This document shows positions 1 to 9,473 of a DNA stretch of 64,000 nucleotides, piece by piece; position 1 is the stretch's first letter; each line of letters opens with the position of its first letter. The translations under genes and the position numbers were made by a program. Under the pieces are notes generated by a model. The model ran no database searches and was not told where the DNA came from. It saw only the letters and a program-made list of their open reading frames with translations. The stretch lies in contig NZ_RZNX01000001.1 in assembly GCF_003994465.1 (NCBI RefSeq), positions 1 to 64,000 of the forward strand, written 5' to 3'. Source of the stretch: Paenibacillus zeisoli. Lineage in GTDB: Bacteria > Bacillota > Bacilli > Paenibacillales > Paenibacillaceae.

Positions 1-173
1 GTAGTGCTAACGGTAGCGAAAAATCCGGATGTGTTATAGGGAGTTCCGGAAGAATTGGTCCATACGATCGTTAATCGGCGCAGCCGTTGTGTAGGTTTCA
101 ATAGTTTACTGTACTTGGAAACATCAAGTTTCCGGCCCTGACCTCGGAAAGCACGAGTAGGACGTTTTGCCAT
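1..173 (-). CDS. Small repeat-family protein, partial (C-terminus beyond window)
   Basis: The gene reads leftwards and is cut by the window edge; its ATG is at 171-173, preceded on the minus strand by a GGAG-type ribosome site. The visible 57 residues start MAKRPTRAF and then match the neighbouring gene (237-587) residue for residue over about 39 positions beginning SKYSKLL. Only the basic N-terminal tail differs. The 63-base gap to the upstream paralogue has no terminator, so the two are probably co-transcribed. I do not recognise a named family. The basic N-terminus followed by a Ser/Thr-rich beta-like body resembles small spore-surface or structural proteins, but that is inference. Confidence 0.75.
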   Translation of the reverse strand, partial: MAKRPTRAFRGQGRKLDVSKYSKLLKPTQRLRRLTIVWTNSSGTPYNTSGFFATVST

Positions 174-236
174 TGTAATTCACTCCTTTGTTGTGAGAGG
201 TTCCTTTAGATCAATAAGTTTGACTGAGAATAAGTG

Positions 237-587
237 TTAGGAAATAACTACATAGGCAGCATTATCTTCAGGTACAGTGGTTACAGTATAAAGTAAGCCG
301 CTGCTGGAGTACGTGCGAACGATAAGATTACGAGAGGTAGGTGTGTGGACCCGGGAAAAGACAACAACACCGTAGCTGTCAAATCTGGCAGTCTGGATCA
401 ATCTGCCGGAGGTAGTGCTAACGGTAGCGAAAAACCCAGATGTATTATAGGGAGTTCCGGAAGAATTGGTCCATACGATCGTTAATCGGCGCAGTCGTTG
501 TGTAGGCTTCAAAAGTTTGCTGTATTTAGATGCATCAAGCTTCCTTGCCTTTGCATTACGTATAGTTCGAACTGGACGTTTAGCCAT
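237..587 (-). CDS. Small Ser/Thr-rich protein, tandem paralogue of the gene at 1-173
   Basis: A 116-residue protein with no signal peptide or membrane segment. Residues 1-30 are basic (MAKRPVRTIR start); residues 31-116 are rich in Ser, Thr, Val and Tyr and look like one small beta domain (short stretches VVVFSRV, LIVRTYSS, AYVVIS). An AGGAGGTGAC ribosome site precedes the ATG. It is the promoter-proximal member of a tandem pair. Upstream lies a 16-bp AT-rich motif (613-628) that recurs exactly upstream of the DUF4183 gene at 21153-21437, which hints at shared, possibly sporulation-linked, control. Function unknown; a structural or surface role is a guess from composition and the shared motif. 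Confidence 0.75.
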   Translation of the reverse strand: MAKRPVRTIRNAKARKLDASKYSKLLKPTQRLRRLTIVWTNSSGTPYNTSGFFATVSTTSGRLIQTARFDSYGVVVFSRVHTPTSRNLIVRTYSSSGLLYTVTTVPEDNAAYVVIS

Positions 588-612
588 TTGAAAGTCACCT
601 CCTCAGTTGCGG

Positions 613-628
613 TTAATATATTAAATGC
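613..628 (-). promoter_or_regulatory. Shared promoter-like motif, copy 1
   Basis: The plus-strand sequence TTAATATATTAAATGC lies upstream of the small-protein pair. The identical 16-mer occurs at 21513-21528 upstream of the DUF4183 gene, in the same orientation relative to its gene. Read on the minus strand (GCATTTAATATATTAA) it loosely resembles a sporulation sigma -10 element (CATnnnnTA), but no convincing -35 partner is visible. Confidence 0.4.
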
Positions 629-724
629 GAATGGAAGTGTTTTAGATTGTGCTATATTACTTGTTTCAGAAAAATAGTCTTACCTGAGCATGAATAAGAG
701 ACTTTTTTCACATGTATGTAGATG

Positions 725-752
725 TTGAATAACAAGTGGGGTAGAATATAGA
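725..752 (+). promoter_or_regulatory. Sigma-A-like promoter for the NiaP-like gene
   Basis: TTGAAT (725-730), a 16-bp spacer and TATAGA (747-752), about 50 bases before the ATG at 803. No separate operator is visible. Confidence 0.45.
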
Positions 753-802
753 CACAAACGATAAGCCGGTGAGCAGGAGTCGGCGGAGGGAGTACATATA
801 CT

Positions 803-2020
803 ATGAATAATCTCAGTGTTATGCGAAATCCCAAACATCGGAAGCTGCTGTTCAGTGCGGGACTCAGCTGGATGTTCGATGCAATGGATGTTGGAATTCT
901 GTCCTTCATTATCGCAGCATTGAAAGTGGAATGGGACTTGTCACCTGGACAAGTTGGGCTTCTTGGAAGTGTGAATTCAATCGGCATGGTGCTAGGGGCT
1001 GCTCTGGCCGGCTATTTTGCTGATCGATATGGACGGAAGAATATCCTGCTGTGGACGCTTCTTATTTTCTCGGCAGCCAGTGGACTGTCTGCACTTGCCG
1101 TAAGTTTCACAATGCTATGTGTGCTTAGATTTGTATCCGGAGTAGGTTTGGGCGGTGAACTACCAGTTGCTTCCACATTGGTCTCTGAAACGATGCCGGT
1201 TCAAGAGAGGGGAAGGGCGGTAGTATTGCTCGAAAGTTTCTGGGCTGCGGGATGGATACTTTCTGCGCTGATTTCCTATTTTGTGATACCTCACTACGGC
1301 TGGCAGGCTGCTTTTGTAATCGGAGCTTTACCTGCTCTTTATGCTATTTATCTTCGTCGGGCAATTGACGATTCGCCACGTTTTGAGAAGATGAAGTCCG
1401 AAAGAAGACTCGGATTAAGCGAGAAATTGAAGCTGGTGTGGTCGGCCGGTAACCGTAGATCTACGATCATGCTGTGGATACTGTGGTTCACGGTAGTGCT
1501 GTCTTACTATGGCATGTTCCTATGGCTGCCCAATGTGATGATGCTGAAGGGTTTCAGCTTAGTCAAAAGTTTTGAATACGTATTGATCATGACAGTAGCT
1601 CAGCTTCCGGGTTATTTCACTGCAGCTTATTTCATCGAGAAATTCGGACGAAAATTTGTCCTTGTAGGTTATTTAGTCTTAACTGCACTAAGTGCGATCT
1701 GGTTCGGCTACTCTACGTCGGAGGGTATGCTTATAGCGGCTGGTATCTGTCTGTCTTTCTTCAATCTTGGTGCTTGGGGTGGATTATACGCCTATAGCCC
1801 TGAACTCTATCCAACCCGGATCCGCTCTACTGGTGTAGGACTAGCTACCTCGATAGGCCGTATTGGTGGAGTTATCGGGCCGCTGCTAGTAGGCAGCTGG
1901 ATCGGCGGTGGAGTCGGTATTGACAGTATTTTTGCCTTCTTCTTTGTGACCATTATTGTGGGAGCTGCAGCCGTGTTGTTCCTGGGTAAGGAAACAAAGG
2001 GGCTTGAGCTGCAGGATTAA
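803..2020 (+). CDS. niaP: MFS transporter, NiaP (niacin permease)-like
   Basis: A 405-residue major facilitator with about 12 hydrophobic segments and the A-motif DRYGRKN after helix 2. The opening GLSWMFDAMDVGILSFI and the stretch GLGGELPVAS..VLLESFW are what I recall of Bacillus subtilis NiaP (YceI) and the sugar:proton symporter branch, so uptake of nicotinate or a related small acid in symport with protons is the best guess. Length fits the family (about 400). The ATG follows a GGAGGGAG ribosome site. It is a single-gene unit: a promoter at 725-752 precedes it and an intrinsic terminator at 2045-2080 follows. The substrate is inferred; other aromatic-acid carriers look similar. Confidence 0.8.
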   Translation: MNNLSVMRNPKHRKLLFSAGLSWMFDAMDVGILSFIIAALKVEWDLSPGQVGLLGSVNSIGMVLGAALAGYFADRYGRKNILLWTLLIFSAASGLSALAVSFTMLCVLRFVSGVGLGGELPVASTLVSETMPVQERGRAVVLLESFWAAGWILSALISYFVIPHYGWQAAFVIGALPALYAIYLRRAIDDSPRFEKMKSERRLGLSEKLKLVWSAGNRRSTIMLWILWFTVVLSYYGMFLWLPNVMMLKGFSLVKSFEYVLIMTVAQLPGYFTAAYFIEKFGRKFVLVGYLVLTALSAIWFGYSTSEGMLIAAGICLSFFNLGAWGGLYAYSPELYPTRIRSTGVGLATSIGRIGGVIGPLLVGSWIGGGVGIDSIFAFFFVTIIVGAAAVLFLGKETKGLELQD

Positions 2021-2044
2021 ATTAGGACCGTTCGCTTAATAAAT

Positions 2045-2080
2045 CGGGCACTCTGGATCAGAGTTGCTCGGTTTTTCTTT
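2045..2080 (+). terminator. Intrinsic terminator after the NiaP-like gene
   Basis: The arms CGGGCACTCT and AGAGTTGCTCG pair imperfectly around GGATC and are followed by GTTTTTCTTTT. Confidence 0.75.
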
Positions 2081-2305
2081 TGCGATGCTAAAATTCCTGG
2101 TTGAAAGACTGTGTAGAAAAATAGCGAAAAGTGCCACATTGTGACTTTTGTTGTTGACTTTAGAGCTGAAACTCTCCATCAACTCCGGGAGTAGCAAATT
2201 CAAACAATGACAGCGCATCCTACTTCATAGTAAAATATGAAAGACCATGTCTACATATTAATTTTTCGAGAAAAACAAAAAAAATGTCGGAGAGGAAATT
2301 GGATC

Positions 2306-5300
2306 ATGTCAGAACATGAAGAACCCAAACAATCATCCCATGACCAGGTGAATACCGGAGAGTTGTTAAATGCTTTGATGGCTTTAAAAAAGGGAGATTT
2401 CTCATACCGAATGCCTTATGATCACACAGGCATCGCCGGCAAAGTGGCAGATACATTCAATGAAATTATGGATATGCAGGAAAGCCTCGTCACAGAGGTT
2501 CAGACTGTAGCCAAGGTAGTGGGTAAGGAAGGTAAGTCAACACGGCGGTTCTCGCATAAGAATACAGGCGGCCAGTGGGAAATTGTATCTGAATCGATCA
2601 ATGGTCTAGTCGCTGATCTAATACAACCAACGAGTGAAATGGTGCGTGTTATCAATGCCGTTGCACAGGGGGATCTTTCCCAGAAAGTGGATCTTGAATT
2701 TGAGGGCAGACCGCTCACAGGTGAATTCCAGCGTACAGCTACCAACATCAATATGATGGTGACCCAGCTAAGCACGTTCGCCTCTGAGGTAACCCGTGTT
2801 GCCCGCGAAGTAGGTACAGAGGGTATCCTTGGTGGACAAGCGGATGTGAAAGGGGTATCCGGTACTTGGAAAGACCTCACTGACAGCGTGAATAACATGG
2901 CGACGAATTTGACGGATCAGGTGCGTAATATCGCAGCTGTGACCACGGCCGTTGCGAAAGGGGATCTGTCGAAACAGATTACCGTTAACGCCAAGGGCGA
3001 GATTCTGGAGCTTAAGAATACGATTAATACGATGGTGGATCAGCTGAGTACTTTTGCCTCTGAGGTTACCCGTATGGCCCGTGAGGTAGGAACCGAAGGG
3101 AAGCTGGGCGGCCAGGCGAACGTTAAAGATGTCTCAGGAACATGGCGAGATCTTACTGAAAGTGTTAATGATATGGCGTCAAATCTAACCGATCAGGTTC
3201 GTAACATCGCTGTAGTAACGACAGCGGTGGCGAACGGGGATTTATCGAAGAAAATTACAGCGGATGTTCAAGGAGAAATTCTGGAGCTCAAAATAACGAT
3301 TAATACGATGGTGGACCAGCTTTCTACCTTTGCATCTGAAGTAACCCGTATGGCTCGTGAAGTAGGCACCGAGGGGATACTCGGCGGTCAGGCCGAGGTT
3401 AGCGGGGTTGCGGGAACATGGCGTGATTTGACGGAAAGCGTTAACTACATGGCGAGCAATCTGACGAACCAGGTCCGTAACATCGCTGAGGTAACAACTG
3501 CGGTTGCCCAAGGTAATTTGTCCAAAAAAATTACGGTTGATGCCAAAGGTGAAATCCTTCAGCTGAAGAGCACGATCAACATCATGGTGGATCAGCTGAG
3601 CAACTTTGCTTCCGAGGTTACCCGTGTTGCCAGAGAGGTATCGACAGAGGGTAAGCTGGGCGGCCAAGCAGATGTTAAGGATGTCTCGGGAACCTGGAAG
3701 GACTTAACGGACAGCGTTAATTTCATGGCGGGTACACTCACGGATCAGGTGCGTAATATCGCGGAAGTAACGACAGCCGTTGCGAAGGGAGATCTGTCCA
3801 AGCATATTACCGTCAATGCCAAGGGCGAGATCCTAGAGCTTAAGAACACCATCAATACGATGGTGGACCAGCTGAGCACATTTGCATCCGAGGTAACCCG
3901 TGTGGCCCGTGAGGTAGGAACACTCGGCATGCTGGGAGGCCAGGCTCAGGTAAAAGGTGTAGCTGGAACGTGGCGTGATCTTACAGAGAGCGTTAACTAT
4001 ATGGCGAGCAATCTGACGAATCAGGTGCGTAACATCGCGGTTGTTACTACAGCGGTTGCGAACGGGGATTTGTCTAAGAAAATTACAGCCGACGTTCAAG
4101 GAGAGATTCTTGAGCTCAAAATTACGATTAACACGATGGTGGATCAACTCTCAACCTTTGCTTCCGAGGTAACACGCGTAGCCAACGAGGTAGGTACGGA
4201 AGGGAAGCTAGGCGGACAGGCTCAGGTTAAGGGTGTAGGTGGAACCTGGAAGGACTTGACTGAAGGGGTTAACAGCATGGCCCGCAATCTGACCGATCAG
4301 GTGCGTAACATTGCGGATGTGACTACCGCAGTCGCCAAAGGGGATCTTTCTAAGAAGATCACGGTTGATGTTAAGGGAGAAATTCTAGAGCTTAAGAACA
4401 CCATGAACACGATGGTGGATCAGCTCAGTAATTTTGCCTCGGAGGTAACCCGTGTAGCCCGTGAAGTAGGGACCGAAGGGAAGCTGGGCGCTCAGGCGGA
4501 AGTGAAGGATGTATCCGGAACCTGGAAAGACCTCACCGATACGGTTAACTACATGGCGAGCAACTTGACCATTCAGATGCGTAATATTGCCGGTGTAACA
4601 ACGGCCGTGGCGAATGGTGATCTTTCCAAAAAGATTACTGTAGATGTAAAAGGTGAGCTTCTGGAGCTTAAGAACACGATCAATACGATGGTGGACCAGT
4701 TGAACTCATTTGCCTCCGAGGTAACCCGTGTGGCTTCCGAGGTGGGTACAGATGGTAAGCTGGGCGGTCAGGCTCAAGTTCGTGGCGTAGGCGGGATCTG
4801 GAAGGATCTGACCGATAACGTTAATATCATGGCGACGAATTTGACCGATCAGGTACGTGGGATCGCCAAAGTCGTTACAGCAGTTGCGAACGGGAATTTG
4901 AAGCAGAAGCTAACTGTGGAGGCCAAAGGCGAAATTGCTGAATTGACCGACACGATTAATAATATGATCGATACGCTGGCTACATTTGCCGATCAGGTTA
5001 CCACTGTGGCAAGAGAGGTAGGAGCTGAGGGTAAGCTGGGCGGACAGGCAAGTGTGCCGGGCGCAGCCGGTACCTGGCGTGATCTTACCGACAACGTTAA
5101 CTATATGGCGAGTACGCTTACGACCCAGGTTCGTGCGATTACGAACGTAGCAACTGCCGTAACCAAAGGGGATCTATCCCGTACCATTGATGTGGCCGCG
5201 GCTGGTGAAGTTGCTGCACTTAAAGATAATGTGAACGAGATGATTCGTAACCTGAAAGAGACTACACGGATTAATACGGAGCAGGATTGGCTGAAGACCA

Positions 5301-8035
5301 ATCTGGCGAAGTTCTCCCGTCTCCTTCAAGGTCAGCGTGATCTATATGCGGTCAGTCGGATGATCCTGTCCGAACTTGCACCTCTGGTCTCCATGCAGCA
5401 TGGAGTATTCTATATTAATGAACCGGTGAATGGTGAACCTGTGCTTGAGCTGTTCGCAAGTTATGCTTACCAGCAGCGCAAGCATCTGTCTAACGAATTC
5501 CGTGCTGGTCAGGGCTTAGTAGGACAATGTCTGATTGAGAAACAGCGGATTCTGCTGACCAATGTCCCGGGCGATTATGTCATGATTTCCTCAGGGCTTG
5601 GAGAGGCCACGCCATTGAATATTGTGCTTCTGCCGATTATTTTTGAAGATCAGGTCCTGGCTGTACTTGAGCTTGCTTCATTCCGCCAGTTCAACGAAAT
5701 TGACCTTGCCTTCCTGGATCAATTAACCGAGTCTATCGGAATCGTAATCAATACCATGCAGGCGAATCAGCGTACGGAAGAGTTGCTTATGCAGTCACAA
5801 TCTCTCACAGAAGAACTGCAAAAGCAGCAAATGGAGCTTCAGAATACGAATGAGGAGCTGGAAGACAAAGCCAAGCTTCTGGTCATCCAGAAGGCAGAGG
5901 TGGAGAGCAAGAATAATGAAGTCGAGGTCGCGAAGCGCTTCCTGGAAGAGAAGGCGGAGCAGCTGGCACTCACTTCTCGTTACAAATCCGAGTTCCTGGC
6001 CAATATGTCGCATGAGCTTCGCACGCCGCTGAACTCGCTTCTGCTGCTTGCCGAGCAGCTTGCCGAGAATCCGGATGAGAATCTCTCTGATAATCAGGTG
6101 AAATATGCGAAGACGATTCAGGACTCCGGGCTTGATCTTCTGAACCTGATTAATGATATTCTTGACTTGTCCAAAATTGAATCCGGGACAGCTTCAGCCG
6201 ATCTAAGTGAAGTATCCCTTGGCGATCTGATTGAAGGACTTAACCGTGCTTTCCGCCCATTGATTGGCAGTAAGGAGCTCGAATTCACGCTGAAAACCGA
6301 TTCAGATGTGCCGGGTAAAATTGTTACGGATCAAAAGAGACTACAGCAAATTCTCAAGAATCTATTGTCGAACGCCTTCAAGTTTACCGAGCGAGGTCAA
6401 ATTTCACTTCACCTGCGCAAGGCGCTGGATGGGTGGAGCGAAGATAATGAGACGTTAAATGAAGCCAAGATGGTACTGTGCTTCTCGGTGAGTGATACCG
6501 GAATCGGGATTGCTGACGACAAGCAAAATATTATCTTCGAAGCCTTCCAGCAAGCTGACGGGAGTACGAACCGTGAATATGGTGGAACCGGACTGGGTCT
6601 CGCGATTTCACGTGAAATTGCGGCAATGCTTGGCGGGGAAATTACACTGTACAGCGTGCTGAATAAGGGAAGTATCTTCAATCTATATCTTCCGGTTGAT
6701 TCAGATGCTCCGGAATCAGACAATATACCGAAGTACATTCCTGAGGTCATTGATGTTGCTCCACCAGAGGTGCACCGCTTCAGCTCGCGAAGTGAAGTAA
6801 CGGACGACCGGGATAACATTGGCCCGCACGATCGAGTCTTCCTGATTATTGAAGATGATCTCAAGTTCAATGAAATTCTGCTGGATTCCCTTCACCGTAA
6901 AGGAATCAAGGCGGTAATTACAACGAAAGGCTCAAATGCGCTCGAGCTCGCACGCAAATATATGCCTGTTGCTATCACTTTGGATTTGCGTCTCAAGGAT
7001 ACGGACGGATGGCTTGTAATTGAACACCTCAAGAATGATATGGATGTCCGGCATATTCCAGTGTGTGTGATCACCGTTGAGGAAGACGAATTTGAGCTTA
7101 AGCAGAAGGGCGTTCATGATTATCTGTGCAAACCGGTTACGAACGAAGAGCTGGACAGCACGCTCGATAAGCTCAATGCTTTTGCTGATAAAAAGATTCA
7201 TACGCTTCTAGTGGTTGTCCACGAAGAACAACGGCGCAAGGAATTCGTGGAGATGATTAACAGCAAAGATCTGAAGATTACGGCCGTCGATACTTCGAGA
7301 AAAGCGTTGAATCAACTCAAGACCAAAGAATTTGACTGTGTACTGATCGATAATGACTTGGCCGATATGGGCGCTCTCGCTTTAATTCGGGAAATGTACA
7401 AAAACCTACAGAACAAGCATGTTCCGATTGTTCTTCATCGCAGCAAGAAATGGATGATTGAAGAAGAGAACGAATTGGAAGAACTTATTAAGACAGCTGT
7501 AATCAAAGAGGTGAAGACCTCGAATCAGGTCATGGATGAGACCAGCCTGTTCCTTCACCGCCGAACGGAAGATCTTCCGACGGGTACAAGGGAGAAGCTA
7601 GTTAAGCTGCATCAGTCAGACGAAATGATCAAGTACAAGAAGGTACTTGTTGTTGATGATGATGTTCGGAATATATTTGCGCTAATGACTATTCTGGAAC
7701 GGCATAATATGAAGGTCATTCCTGCGGAGAACGGTCAGGAGGCTATACGGATCCTGGAGGAAACTCCGGATATCGAGATTGTCCTGATGGATATCATGAT
7801 GCCGGTCATGGACGGCTATGAGACCACAAGAGCCATTCGCAAGAAGGAAGAATTCAAGGATCTTCCGATTATTGCCCTTACGGCAAAAGCCATGAAGGGA
7901 GATCGGGAAGAGTGTATAGAGGCGGGAGCCTCGGACTACATTACAAAGCCGGTAAATAGCGCTCAGCTTCTGTCCATGATTCGCAGTTGGCTTGACGGAG
8001 AACAGAATACAGCAAATGAAGCATCCAACAAATAA
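2306..8035 (+). CDS. Giant soluble hybrid sensor histidine kinase: poly-HAMP, GAF, HisKA/HATPase, three receiver domains
   Basis: A 1909-residue kinase with no signal peptide or membrane segment. Residues about 15-985 are a chain of HAMP modules in which a 92-residue double-HAMP unit repeats nine times after a divergent leader (about 20 HAMPs). A GAF domain follows (about 1000-1150), then a coiled coil (about 1150-1225). The HisKA box is [10 protein letters not shown] with phosphoacceptor His1236, and the ATPase has N-box [16 protein letters not shown] and GGTGLGL. Three receiver-like domains end the protein: REC1 with Asp1560, REC2 lacking the acidic pocket (VVVHEE in place of DDD), and REC3 with Asp1829 (VLMDIMMP). 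The layout resembles fungal group III (Nik1/Os-1) kinases. An upstream in-frame ATG at 2237 exists, but GAGAGG sits correctly before 2306. No response regulator is adjacent. Ligand unknown. Confidence 0.92.
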   Translation: MSEHEEPKQSSHDQVNTGELLNALMALKKGDFSYRMPYDHTGIAGKVADTFNEIMDMQESLVTEVQTVAKVVGKEGKSTRRFSHKNTGGQWEIVSESINGLVADLIQPTSEMVRVINAVAQGDLSQKVDLEFEGRPLTGEFQRTATNINMMVTQLSTFASEVTRVAREVGTEGILGGQADVKGVSGTWKDLTDSVNNMATNLTDQVRNIAAVTTAVAKGDLSKQITVNAKGEILELKNTINTMVDQLSTFASEVTRMAREVGTEGKLGGQANVKDVSGTWRDLTESVNDMASNLTDQVRNIAVVTTAVANGDLSKKITADVQGEILELKITINTMVDQLSTFASEVTRMAREVGTEGILGGQAEVSGVAGTWRDLTESVNYMASNLTNQVRNIAEVTTAVAQGNLSKKITVDAKGEILQLKSTINIMVDQLSNFASEVTRVAREVSTEGKLGGQADVKDVSGTWKDLTDSVNFMAGTLTDQVRNIAEVTTAVAKGDLSKHITVNAKGEILELKNTINTMVDQLSTFASEVTRVAREVGTLGMLGGQAQVKGVAGTWRDLTESVNYMASNLTNQVRNIAVVTTAVANGDLSKKITADVQGEILELKITINTMVDQLSTFASEVTRVANEVGTEGKLGGQAQVKGVGGTWKDLTEGVNSMARNLTDQVRNIADVTTAVAKGDLSKKITVDVKGEILELKNTMNTMVDQLSNFASEVTRVAREVGTEGKLGAQAEVKDVSGTWKDLTDTVNYMASNLTIQMRNIAGVTTAVANGDLSKKITVDVKGELLELKNTINTMVDQLNSFASEVTRVASEVGTDGKLGGQAQVRGVGGIWKDLTDNVNIMATNLTDQVRGIAKVVTAVANGNLKQKLTVEAKGEIAELTDTINNMIDTLATFADQVTTVAREVGAEGKLGGQASVPGAAGTWRDLTDNVNYMASTLTTQVRAITNVATAVTKGDLSRTIDVAAAGEVAALKDNVNEMIRNLKETTRINTEQDWLKTNLAKFSRLLQGQRDLYAVSRMILSELAPLVSMQHGVFYINEPVNGEPVLELFASYAYQQRKHLSNEFRAGQGLVGQCLIEKQRILLTNVPGDYVMISSGLGEATPLNIVLLPIIFEDQVLAVLELASFRQFNEIDLAFLDQLTESIGIVINTMQANQRTEELLMQSQSLTEELQKQQMELQNTNEELEDKAKLLVIQKAEVESKNNEVEVAKRFLEEKAEQLALTSRYKSEFLANMSHELRTPLNSLLLLAEQLAENPDENLSDNQVKYAKTIQDSGLDLLNLINDILDLSKIESGTASADLSEVSLGDLIEGLNRAFRPLIGSKELEFTLKTDSDVPGKIVTDQKRLQQILKNLLSNAFKFTERGQISLHLRKALDGWSEDNETLNEAKMVLCFSVSDTGIGIADDKQNIIFEAFQQADGSTNREYGGTGLGLAISREIAAMLGGEITLYSVLNKGSIFNLYLPVDSDAPESDNIPKYIPEVIDVAPPEVHRFSSRSEVTDDRDNIGPHDRVFLIIEDDLKFNEILLDSLHRKGIKAVITTKGSNALELARKYMPVAITLDLRLKDTDGWLVIEHLKNDMDVRHIPVCVITVEEDEFELKQKGVHDYLCKPVTNEELDSTLDKLNAFADKKIHTLLVVVHEEQRRKEFVEMINSKDLKITAVDTSRKALNQLKTKEFDCVLIDNDLADMGALALIREMYKNLQNKHVPIVLHRSKKWMIEEENELEELIKTAVIKEVKTSNQVMDETSLFLHRRTEDLPTGTREKLVKLHQSDEMIKYKKVLVVDDDVRNIFALMTILERHNMKVIPAENGQEAIRILEETPDIEIVLMDIMMPVMDGYETTRAIRKKEEFKDLPIIALTAKAMKGDREECIEAGASDYITKPVNSAQLLSMIRSWLDGEQNTANEASNK
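2780..5180 (+). repeat. In-gene tandem array of 276-bp double-HAMP units
   Basis: Inside the kinase gene, segments encoding the QVRNIA..TTAVA.GDLS and EVGTEG.LGGQA...G.W.DLT signatures recur every 276 bases, nine times, with strong nucleotide similarity between units. The last two units are the most diverged. This is coding repeat, not a mobile element, and could recombine to change unit number. Confidence 0.9.
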
Positions 8036-8045
8036 TTAACACATA

Positions 8046-8084
8046 GGCTCCCTAAAATGGTAATTTGCTATTTTGGGGAGCCTT
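8046..8084 (+). terminator. Intrinsic terminator after the poly-HAMP kinase
   Basis: AGGCTCCCTAAAAT pairs with ATTTTGGGGAGCCT around a short loop, followed by TATTATTT. It sits about 10 bases after the kinase stop codon. Confidence 0.85.
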
Positions 8085-8225
8085 ATTATTTCTGACCTAG
8101 GCCAATAGTAATCTGAAAGTGAGGCATATTTTTCCTGAAGTAAGTCTTTGTCCGCTTGTTCTCGAAGGAAGTGGCGAAACATAATGAGATGGATAGACAT
8201 ATTAACTGAAGGAGGAGTAATAATA

Positions 8226-9392
8226 ATGAACAGTAGAACATCCGCAGGTAAAAGGTTTCGGATTGTGATCTATCCGGTTATCGCACTAGCCCTTACGCTC
8301 TCAGTCGGGTCCTCCGTTTCGGCAGGCAGTCTAACTAGGGAGGCTCCCCGTATTGTATGGGATAAGGATGTTGAGCTTCCTCTGGAATCGGTTTTTGAGC
8401 ATGACGAGCATGAAATCCTCGCGGCCTCTCTTCAAAATGACAAGATAACAGTGAACTCCATTAACGCTGGAGGCATTAAGAAGGAGAAGGTATCTTTTCC
8501 AAAGTATAATATTGCGTATCTGGTTTCCTTTCATCACAGTCAAGAAGGCGGTTATATTGCCGTTGGAGGAAACGAAATTCTCAAGGTAAATGAGCAAGGG
8601 GTAAAGGAATGGGCGTATACTCTCTCTTTGCCTAGCACTTATCTTGTGTCAGTGGATCAACTAGCGGATGGCAGCTATATCGTTGCAGGGACTACGCCGG
8701 GCGCCCAGGGACAAGGCTGGGATCCGATTCTGCTCAAGCTGTCGGGCAGCGGGACAGTGATCTGGCAGAAAACCCAGAGTAAGCCTACAGAAGATTCGGT
8801 GACTCTGGTTAGACATACGGAGGATGGCGGCTTTGTTCTACTCGGCGAGGAATCCTATGCAGGCAGTGGTGTCAGTAAGATTTCAATGGCCAAATTCACA
8901 AGCACCAACAAGCTGGAATGGGAAAAATCCCTGGTACCTTCAGCGGTTAGTGACAATTTGTGGAATACAGCTCTTGTTCAAGATAAGGATGGTGGGTATG
9001 TGATTACCGGGTTCTTCAATCACCCGAATCCTGTGAACAGTATCCGAAATTTAACGACCGGATATATTCTAAAAACGGATGCGCAAGGAAGTCTTATGTG
9101 GAGTCATCCTCTTGAAAGCACCCTTGATCGAAGTTATGCTAATGATGTTCAGCTTGCTACAGGTGGAGGATATATTATCACAGGGAAAGCAAATGAGGAT
9201 TGGCATGGGACCATATCCAAAGAATTTGTTCAGCGGCTGAATAACTCCGGTATGGTGCTGTGGACTAAAGTAATCGAGCGTACTACCGAGAATGTAAATA
9301 GCGGTATCGTGGTTAACTCGTCCGAAGAGGGTTACCTCGTTATTGGCAGCGCTGATAGTGAAGTTAAAGCCACTAGGTTAAACCCACAGTAA
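8226..9392 (+). CDS. Secreted beta-propeller-like repeat protein
   Basis: A 388-residue protein with a signal peptide (basic MNSRTSAGKRFR, then a hydrophobic core, likely cleavage after VSA). The mature part holds about six repeats of the form DGGY(I/V)V.G...(I/L)LK.(D/S)..G...W.K, typical of PQQ-like or outer-surface beta-propellers. No catalytic motif is visible, so a binding or structural role outside the membrane is most likely. The ATG at 8226 is chosen over an in-frame upstream ATG at 8148 because GAAGGAGGAG lies at the right distance and the signal peptide then begins properly. It is a monocistronic unit downstream of the kinase terminator; any link to the kinase is unproven. Confidence 0.8.
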   Translation: MNSRTSAGKRFRIVIYPVIALALTLSVGSSVSAGSLTREAPRIVWDKDVELPLESVFEHDEHEILAASLQNDKITVNSINAGGIKKEKVSFPKYNIAYLVSFHHSQEGGYIAVGGNEILKVNEQGVKEWAYTLSLPSTYLVSVDQLADGSYIVAGTTPGAQGQGWDPILLKLSGSGTVIWQKTQSKPTEDSVTLVRHTEDGGFVLLGEESYAGSGVSKISMAKFTSTNKLEWEKSLVPSAVSDNLWNTALVQDKDGGYVITGFFNHPNPVNSIRNLTTGYILKTDAQGSLMWSHPLESTLDRSYANDVQLATGGGYIITGKANEDWHGTISKEFVQRLNNSGMVLWTKVIERTTENVNSGIVVNSSEEGYLVIGSADSEVKATRLNPQ

Positions 9393-9473
9393 TAATATGA
9401 AACCAAGCTAGGTTCTCCTTCGTATATATTCAGATATAGTTTTTTACACAGTCAAATTAAGGAGAAGATGTTT

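Noticed and set aside
652..987. A 111-residue minus-strand frame between the small-protein pair and the NiaP-like gene
   Set aside because: It runs antisense into the start of the transporter gene, has no plausible ribosome site and an implausible composition.
2036..2218. 60-residue minus-strand frame between the NiaP-like gene and the kinase
   Set aside because: It overlaps the NiaP-like terminator and shows no ribosome site or recognisable sequence.
2780..5180. CRISPR-like periodic repeats
   Set aside because: The period is 276 bases, the whole unit is conserved with no unique spacers, and the frame is open throughout: a coding HAMP repeat.
2500..5301. Several long minus-strand open frames opposite the HAMP repeats
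   Set aside because: They are antisense shadows of the repeated kinase gene; they repeat with its 276-bp period and have no ribosome sites.
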